A stretch of DNA of 64,000 nt from Closterium sp. Naga37s-1 (taxonomy: Eukaryota; Streptophyta; Zygnematophyceae; Desmidiales; Closteriaceae). A program made the position numbers and the translations under genes. The notes under the pieces are model-generated. The model had not been told where the DNA came from. It made no database searches and worked only from the letters and a program-made list of their open reading frames with translations. Positions 57,216 through 64,000 of the stretch are shown piece by piece (the first letter of the stretch is position 1; each line of letters begins with the position of its first letter). Location: NCBI GenBank assembly GCA_947471745.1, contig CANJKZ010001018.1:1854001-1918000 (forward strand), given 5' to 3'.

Positions 57216-57777
57216 TGTCACAATCCCACGGGGGATTTAGCCATGATATTGCTCAGGGTTGATCGTAGGGTAATGCACAGCAGAAGTCCTTAGTGACACC
57301 TGTCGGAGTGAATGTAAAATGGCATGCGTAGACTATAGCAAAGCCATGCATATGTTTATATGAGATTACAAAGGAATACGAAGGGTACTAGCTAGCCATG
57401 CACTCTAAGGAGTAATTTTCTCGATTACATCTACATCGCACAGCAGAAGTCATCAGTCACACCTGTGAGAGTGAATGTCAAATGACAGGAGTGACTATAA
57501 CAAAGTCATGCATATGTTTATATGATATTACAAAGAAATACGCAGGGTACTGGCTAGCCATGCACTCTAAGGGGTATTTTCCCTTATTACATTTACATCG
57601 CAACCGTGCGGCACGGCAACCCATTTCAAGCATGCTCCCGCCAATTCCCTCTTAAATGTTTGTGCCGTCAACGATCTCTTGATGGTAACAATCATCGACC
57701 GATTGGGTTCATCCCGACCCTTGGTCTTCATACTAAAGTGTACTTTGTTAAAGTAACTAAGGCGATTAGGTTTAGGA
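57216..57777. repeat. Presumed copia LTR region with 162-base tandem repeat
   Basis: The sequence beginning TGTCACAATCCC at 57216 should be the LTR of the minus-strand copia element, but its other end is not defined. It contains two copies (57275-57436, 57437-about 57600) of a 162-base unit with CACAGCAGAAGTC, CATGCATATGTTTATATGA and CTAGCCATGCACTCTAAGG. Confidence 0.65.
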
Positions 57778-57909
57778 TGTCAAATGATATATATGCTATA
57801 TATGTTTAGGCTGTAGTGGGGTAGCTAACATGGGGTATAGCCCCATTAGGGTTTCATATTTGTACCCAACTCTGTTCTAGTCCATTCATTCTAGCCTAGA
57901 CTTCTGACA
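57778..57909 (+). repeat. Tentative 5' LTR of the plus-strand copia element
   Basis: The right end, ...CTTCTGACA, is followed at once by a primer-binding site TGGTATTCAGAGC. The left end is proposed at TGTCA (57778) because it mirrors TGACA. The partner LTR lies beyond the window, so the left end is unverified. Confidence 0.5.
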
Positions 57910-58971
57910 TGGTATTCAGAGCAGTAGGTCCGTAGGACCGTCTTTTTTTCCGGGCCCACCTACCGCTACCCCACGACTGTGACTGTAACTGTGCCTAGGA
58001 CGTGCTGCGCTGCGCGCACTGTCTGCCTGCTGTCTGCTGTCTGAGCTGTCTGCTGCTGCTTCGCGCGCGCAGACCTAATTCCCGCGCGCTGCCCCCTTTT
58101 GCCCCGCGCGTCGCCCTCCCTGCTCGCATCGCGCCTCGGCAGCCGCGTCGCGCCCCGCGCACCGCCCGCGCAGCCCGCGTCGAGCCCGCGCAGCGCGCGC
58201 GCGCGGCCCGCAGCTGCCCCGCGCACCGCTCGCGCAGCCCGCGCCGAGCCCGCGCAGCGCGCGCGCGGCCCGCAGCTGCCCCGCGCATCGTCTGCGCAGC
58301 CCGCGCCGCGCTCTGACAGCCCGCGCGCGGCCCTCTGCAGCCACGCGCGCCGCCCTACCTGCTCGAGCCGCGCCTCTGCAGCCTACGCGCGGCCTGCTGC
58401 TGCCCCGCGCGCTGCCTGAGCTGCCTGCGCCTGCTTTGCGCGCCGCCCTTGCTGCTCGCGCCCTTTGCCTGCTGCCTGCTGCCTACTGCCTTTGCCTGCA
58501 CTGCGATTATGGCGACACTTAATGTTCTCGCGTTTGAGCCTGACGGTCGCCCGATATAGTTCGCCACGTGGCTCGACGATCTCCAACTGTTTCTTCTGAC
58601 TGATGCCAAAGACGGCGTTTCACTGTTCGATTACGCGTCTGGCACTGCCGTTGCTCCTGCTGACGATGCTACCGCTCTCGAACGCTCACAGTGGCAGACT
58701 CGCGATGCTGCTGCACGCCTAGCTATTCGAAATCATCTGCCGATCACTGAGCGCGCGCATTTCAGCCAGCACAAAACAGCTAAGGCACTGTATGACGCTG
58801 TAGTTGCACGCTACTCCTCCCCGGCCACTGCACCCCTAGGTCGGCTCATGCTACCCTACCTGTTCCCAGACCTGTCCTCGTTTACCACTGCTGAGGACCT
58901 CATTTCTCACCTTCGCGCTAGAGACACTCGCTTTCGTGCCGCCCTTCCAGCCGAGTTCTGCGCCGAGAACC

Positions 58972-58996
58972 CCCCCCCCCCCCCCCCCCCCCCCCC
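58972..58996 (+). repeat. Poly-C tract inside copia gag
   Basis: A run of about 24 C encodes poly-Pro between AEFCAEN and MYFTLYF. The frame is kept. Confidence 0.95.
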
Positions 58997-61389
58997 GATG
59001 TACTTCACTCTCTATTTCCTCGTCACCCGCCTCCCTGACACTCTTAGCTCCGTCAGGGACCACTTCCTAGCCCTAGACCCTACCACTCTCACTGTCGCCG
59101 ACTTCGAGAAGCACCTCCTAGCAGCAGAGAAGAACATCCTCGCTGTAGGTGCTGCTCGTGGTACTCCTCGCAATCCCCTCTTTGAGGGGTACTCCCCCTC
59201 CCCTCTTACCCCCTCCTACGCCTCCGCAGCTGCTGCTATCGACCTTCTTGGTGCTGAGAAGGTCGCAGCTGCTTCCGCTCCTAGTGGGAAGCGCAGCGGC
59301 TTTTGGGGAGGCAGGGGTGGCAGGGGTGGAGGACGTGGCGGTGGAGGGGGCGGTGGTGGAGGCGGCGGGGGAGGTGGAGGTGGTGGGGGTGGTCGTGGGG
59401 GTGGAGGTGGTGGTGGGGGCGGTGGTGGTGCCGGGAGCAGTGGCGGTGGCGGCGGCGGTGGTGGCGGAGGGGGGAGTGGTGGTGGCGGCGGTGGTGGGGG
59501 CTTGGGTGAGACCAGTGGTGGCCAGGGGCAGCAGCCGCAGCAGCGTCAGCGCCAGACCCCCACTTCCCAGCAGCTTCATGACTGGTATGCCGGGCGTGGG
59601 GCGTCTGGGGGTCCTGGTCGCTGCCCCTATATCATTCGCGCAGGTCCCCGCGCTGGTCGCCAGTGCACCGGCTTTCACATTGAGTACCGCTGCTTCGCTC
59701 GGCTTAGCGACGCCTGGCGCGTCAAGTTTCCTGATGCTACTGAGTTCCCCAACTGGGCAGACCTGCTTAGGCATTATGTACCTATCTTTGATTTTGACTA
59801 TGATGTTATTCTTGCTGCCATGTATGCGTTGACTGTTAGTGCTGAGGGTGACTGCTATTTGTGTGTGCCGCCTGACCCCGGTATAGCCCCAGGTATAGCG
59901 CCTGTAGCTCTAGGTGCTCGTGAGTCTGCTCTCCCTGGTACTGCGTCCGCACAGGCCTTGCACACCTTTACACTTGACTCTGGTGCTTCCCGCTGTTTCT
60001 TTCGCGACAGCACCACAGTCACTCCCCTCCCTGCACCTGTCCCTGTCTCCCTGGCTGACCCCTCTGGGGGCCCAGTGCCTGCACGGTCTACCACTGTGCT
60101 TCCGTGTCCGGTGGTCCCGTCTGGTGAGCTGTCTGGTCTCCACCTCCCCTCGTTCTCTACGAACTTGGTGAGCAACGCCGTCCTTCAGAATCATTGGGTT
60201 GACACCTCTACTCCTGGAGGACAGCGTGTGGCGATCTGCACGTGCTCCCGGACCGGCCGTCACCTGGCCACGTTCACACGTGCGCCTGGGTCCAGTCTGT
60301 ACACCCTCACCACCACATCACGCTACACCCCTTTGTCTCCTCAGCTGTACGCGTCTGCTCAGGTAGCTACACAGTGTGAGTGTCGTCGCCTGTCGCACCA
60401 GACTCTCCTTTGGCACCACCGCCTTGGTCACCCCTCCTTGCCTCGCCTGCGTGGCATGCACTCTCGCTCCCTGGTCTCTGGTCTTCCCAGGTCTCTGCCT
60501 GACCTCCCTCCCTCGCCTGCGCCGCCCTGCATTCCTTGCGTCGAGGGGCGGCACCTGGACATGTGGGGCCCAGCCCGCGTCCAGGGGCACGGCCACGAGC
60601 GGTACTTCCTGCTGGTTGTCGACGACTACACGCGTTACACCACGGTCTTCCCCTTGCAGCGCAAGGGGGAGGTCCCTGATGTTTTGATCCCCTGGATCCG
60701 CGCTGTTCGTCTCCAGCTCCGCGAGCGGTTCCAGTCGGACTTTCCTGTCCTGCGTCTGCACTCTGACAGAGGTGCTGAGTTCTCCTCCGACCTTTTGCGA
60801 GCCTACTGTAAGGAGCACGGCATCCGCCAGACGTTCACGTTTCCGGCCTCTCCGCAGCAGAATGGGATTGTTGAGCGCCGCATTGGCTTAGTCATGGAGG
60901 TCGCTCGTACCTCCATGATCCATGCGGCTGCCCCCCATTTTCTGTGGTCGTTTGCGGTCCAGTACGCCGCGCATCAGCTCAACCTCTGGCCGTGTCTCCG
61001 TGCCAGAGACTTCGCCCACACTGCGCTGGACGGGGGAGGTTGGCGATGCGTCGCGTTTCCGCGTCTGGGGTGCCCGTGCCTTTGTCCGCGATACCACTGC
61101 GGACAAGCTCTCCCCTCGCGCCATTCCCTGCGTCTTCCTTGGCTTTGTCCCTGACGCGCCTGGCTGGCAGTTTTACGGCCCCGCCTCGCGCCGTGTCTTT
61201 CCGTCTCAGGACGTCACCTTTGACGAGTCAGTTCCCTTTTACCGTCTCTTTCCCTACCGCACTGCCCCTCGCCCCCCCCCCGCCGCTCTTTCTCGCTCCA
61301 GGTCCTCCCCAGGTAGACCCCCTCCCCGCGCCAGGTCCTGCTCCTTCAGGTGTTTCTCAGGTAGACCCTCCCGTGCCTGCGCCTGTTGA

Positions 61390-62270
61390 GGTCACTGGTG
61401 ACTCAGGTCCTGCTGGGGGTGGTCCTGCTCGGGGTGCTGTCTCTGGGGGTGCGGAGCCTGAGCGTGAGGAGCCTGGGGGTGCTGAGCCTGGGGGTACGGA
61501 GCCTGGGGGTGCTGAGCCTGAGCATGAGGAGCCTGGAGGTGCTGAGCCTGAGCGTGAGGAGGCTGGAGGTACTACGCCTGGGGGTGCTGCGTCTGGGGGT
61601 GCTGCGCCTGAGCGTGAGGAGCCTGGGGGTGCTGAGTCTGGAGGTGCGGCGCCTGAGGGTACTGATACTGCTGGTGCGCGGTCTCCTTGGAGAGGTCGCC
61701 TTCGTCCGCGTGCGCCTCTCTCCCCTCAGCAGCTGCACGAGTGGTACGCTAGCCGTCAGGGTCGCGCTGGTGGAGCTCGTGGCTCTGCAGCTGGGAGTGG
61801 TGCTGGTACTTTGTCTACAGGAGGTGCTGGAGTCGCTGGTTCCGGAGGTGCTCGTACTGGAGGTACTGGAGCTGCTGGAGCTGGCGGTGCTGAGTCTGGG
61901 GGTTCCGCTGCTGGAGACCCTGGGGCTGGAGGTGCCGGTTCTGGGGGTACTGCTGCTGGTGACGCTGGTACGGGAGGTGCTGGAGCTGGAGGTTCTGGAG
62001 CTGCTGGTGACGCTGGTACTGGAGGTGCTGGCGCTGGAGGTTCTGGGGCTGCTGGTGACGCTGGTACTGGAGGTGCTGGCGCTGGAGGTTCTGGAGCTGC
62101 TGGTGACACTGGTACTGGAGGTACTGGCGCTGGAGTTTCTGGAGCTGCTGCTGGTGCTGGCGCTCGAGGAGCTGGAGCTGGAGGTTCTGGAGCTGCTGGA
62201 GGTGCTGGAGCTGCTGGTGGTGCTGGAGCTGCTGGTGCTGGTGGCGCTGCACAGCCACGACTATTCTTTG
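61390..62270 (+). repeat. Minisatellite encoding the copia integrase-RT linker
   Basis: Two repeat types follow one another: CTGGGGGTGCTGAGCCTGAG (GGAEPE-type protein, about 61400-61660) and GCTGGTGACGCTGGTACTGG ([21 protein letters not shown], about 61800-62240). Confidence 0.9.
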
Positions 62271-64000
62271 CTCCGCCGTCTCCGTCGTCTCTGCCACCGC
62301 CTGACTCCGTGCTTCGCCAGGTTCTTAGCCTCCCGTCGTCTACTGGTCTTCCGTTACAGCCTGGCTCACCACTACCTGCTCCTTCTCCTTACACTGAGCA
62401 GCCAGGAGGTCTTGCTGAGCGTCGTGAGCCTGCGTCGCGTCCTGTCTCGCATGTCCGCACTGGTCGTCGTGTTCCTCGTCCGCGTCCGTCGGCTGTCCCC
62501 GGCACACACCTCATGGTTGTGCGTCCTTCCTCTGCTCCGCAGCGTGTTCCTCTGCCGTCTCCTCCTGCGTCTTCTCTGCCTGTCGTTGCTGACCCTGAGT
62601 CTGACCAGTTTCGTGCTGAGCACCCTACTGTCACGCGTCTGCTAGCCACAGTTGTCACTGACCCGTCGTTTGAGTCTGCTGCTGCGTCTGCCTTAGTCGC
62701 TGAGCTTGTTGACTTTGCTGCTGCGTGTCGCCTAGACTACGCCGCTAGTCTTGTTGCTGAGTCTGAGTCTGTCTGTCCTCCGTCCGTCGGGGGTGAGTGT
62801 GCTCTTGGCACGGACGTCCTTGAGGACAGGCAGGAGGACCTTGAGTGTCTTGCAGCCGCTGCGCCTCATCTCGTGGCCAATCTGCTTGCCCCTGAGGGAG
62901 ACCCGGATGCTCCAGACATCCCGACCCCGCGCTCTTACGCTGAGGCGATCGCGAGTGAGTACTCCTCTCAGTGGCAGACAGCCATGGACGCAGAGATGGC
63001 ATCCTGGAAGTCCACTGGCACCTACGTCGATGAGGTTCCCCCTCCTGGGGCGAACATCGTCGATGGCATGTGGATTCTCAGGGTGAAGCGGCCGCCGGGT
63101 TCTCCGCCTGTCTTCAAAGCTGGTTACGTTGCTCGAGGCTTCAGTCAGCGCGAGGGAGTTGACTTCTTCCAGACCTTCTCCCCCACCCCGAAGATGACCA
63201 CTCTTCTGGTGCTGCTGCACGTTGCCGCTCAGCGTGACTACGAGCTTCACTCTCTTGACTTCAGCACAGCCTTCCTACAGGGCAGCCTGCACGAGGAGAT
63301 CTAATTGCGCTGCCAACCTGGCTTCACTAGGTCGTTCCCTCCTGGTACCCAGTGGAGCCTCCGGCGGCCAGTCTACGGTCTCCATCAGGCGCCGCGTGAG
63401 TGGCACGACACACTGAGGACGACACTTGCGACTCTTGGGTTTGCTCCGTCGACTGCTGACCCGTCGCTGTTTCTGCGCACCGACACTTCGCTGCCGCCGT
63501 TCTACATCCTCATGTACGTCGACGACTTGGTCTTTGCCACTGCTGACATTGAGGCTCTCGCCCTGGTGAAGTCGGAGCTGCAGAAGAGACACACGTGCAC
63601 AGACCTGGGTGAGCTGCGCAGCTACCTTGGCTTGCAGATCACCCGGGACAGAGCACGCCGCACCATCACACTGACTCAGTCACACATGGTGCAGCAGGTC
63701 CTTCAGCGCTTCGGCTTCACCTGGTCCTCAGCACAGGCCACTCCTCTGGCTACAGGTCACTCGCTCTCAGCTCCACCTTCGGACGAGTCCGTAGAGCCGA
63801 GTGGTCCTTATCCAGAGCTAGTGGGCTGCCTCATGTACCTGATGACCTGCACTCGTCCTGACCTTGCGTACCCTCTTGGCCTTCTGGCTCGCTACGTGGC
63901 TCCTGGTCGGCACCGAAAGGTGCACATGGATGCTGCTAAGAGGATACTACGCTACTTGTGCAGTACATCGGGCATGGGGCTCGTGCTTGGAGGACGGGGC

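Larger units (their letters stand above)
57910..64000 (+). mobile_element. Ty1/copia LTR retrotransposon, plus strand, cut by the window edge
   Basis: After the primer-binding site comes a GC-rich leader (58050-58450, CGCGCAGCCCGCG repeats), then one long gag-pol region in copia order: gag, protease, integrase, linker, reverse transcriptase. The 3' end, RNase H and right LTR are outside the window. Confidence 0.92.
58509..64000 (+). pseudogene. gag-pol: Copia Gag-Pol polyprotein, disabled by stops and frameshifts
   Basis: It starts MATLNVLAFEPDGRPI and meets TAG at 58557-58559, then continues in frame as FATWLDDLQLFLL. Gag has a Gly-rich tract (59300-59520) and a CPYIIRAG...C...H...C module. 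Protease has TLDSGASRCFF. Integrase has HHRLGHPSLPRLRGMHSR, CIPC, DMWGPARV, LHSDRGAEFSS and SPQQNGIVERR. The spacing between the CxxC and the first Asp is unusually short, so about 20 residues may be deleted. A one-base loss near 60990 and another shift in the C-run at about 61270-61283 move the frame twice. A long Gly/Ala/Glu-rich linker follows. Reverse transcriptase (KAGYVARGFSQREGVDFFQTFSPT) is cut by TAA at 63302-63304, then resumes with YVDDLVFAT and CTRPDLAYPL. Confidence 0.9.

Noticed and set aside
58002-58450. Arg/Ala-rich frames on both strands in the copia leader
   Set aside because: GC-rich repeat sequence keeps all frames open; the conserved Gag starts at 58509.

Overview
The window reads as nuclear DNA of a plant-lineage eukaryote, most likely a streptophyte green alga. 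The genes are split by GT-AG introns, exons are GC-rich with long Gly/Ala/Ser/Gln insertions, and the gene set is plant-type: a GT43 xylosyltransferase-like enzyme, a plant CLC, an FG nucleoporin resembling plant NUP136/NUP1, a chloroplast-style SufE-NadA quinolinate synthase and an SMT2-like sterol methyltransferase. A zygnematophyte such as Closterium would fit, but that is inference. There are no operons, CRISPR arrays or bacterial features.

The left two thirds (about 1.7-44.1 kb) is genic. In order: GT43 glycosyltransferase (+, 1701-4631), CLC anion transporter (-, 13167-4954), FG nucleoporin (-, 22714-15447), DNA primase small subunit (+, 23522-29320), sterol 24-C-methyltransferase (-, 34123-32975, intronless), quinolinate synthase (-, 40678-35662), an MQ-repeat protein (-, 42540-41605) and a Plavaka/CACTA-like transposase remnant (+, 42544-44104). 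Splice sites were assigned by eye. For the five large split genes every intron phase closes and gives uninterrupted proteins of about 792, 1223, 1710, 475 and 879 residues. The genes have unrelated housekeeping roles: cell-wall glycan, anion transport, nuclear pore, replication priming, sterol and NAD synthesis.

The most striking feature is that introns of all five large split genes contain degenerate tandem copies of neighbouring exon-intron junctions. A copy of an exon 3' end plus its donor lies downstream, or a copy of an acceptor plus exon 5' end lies upstream. The extreme case is eight copies of the CLC exon that encodes the anion-selectivity segment. The transposase-derived gene has introns without such copies, and SMT has no introns.

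The right third (about 44-64 kb) is a nest of mobile elements. It holds a Ty3/gypsy chromovirus with 335-bp LTRs, 5-bp target duplications and a -1 frameshift heptamer, inserted in a TA-flanked inverted-repeat element. It also holds a decayed minus-strand Ty1/copia element, interrupted by a tiny TRIM element whose LTR-PBS junction is tRNA-like and one of whose LTRs is itself split by a TTA-flanked MITE. A decayed plus-strand Ty1/copia element runs off the right edge. Further elements in the genic part are a Mutator-type MITE (14180-14856) and a 1.36-kb non-autonomous LTR element (29802-31157).
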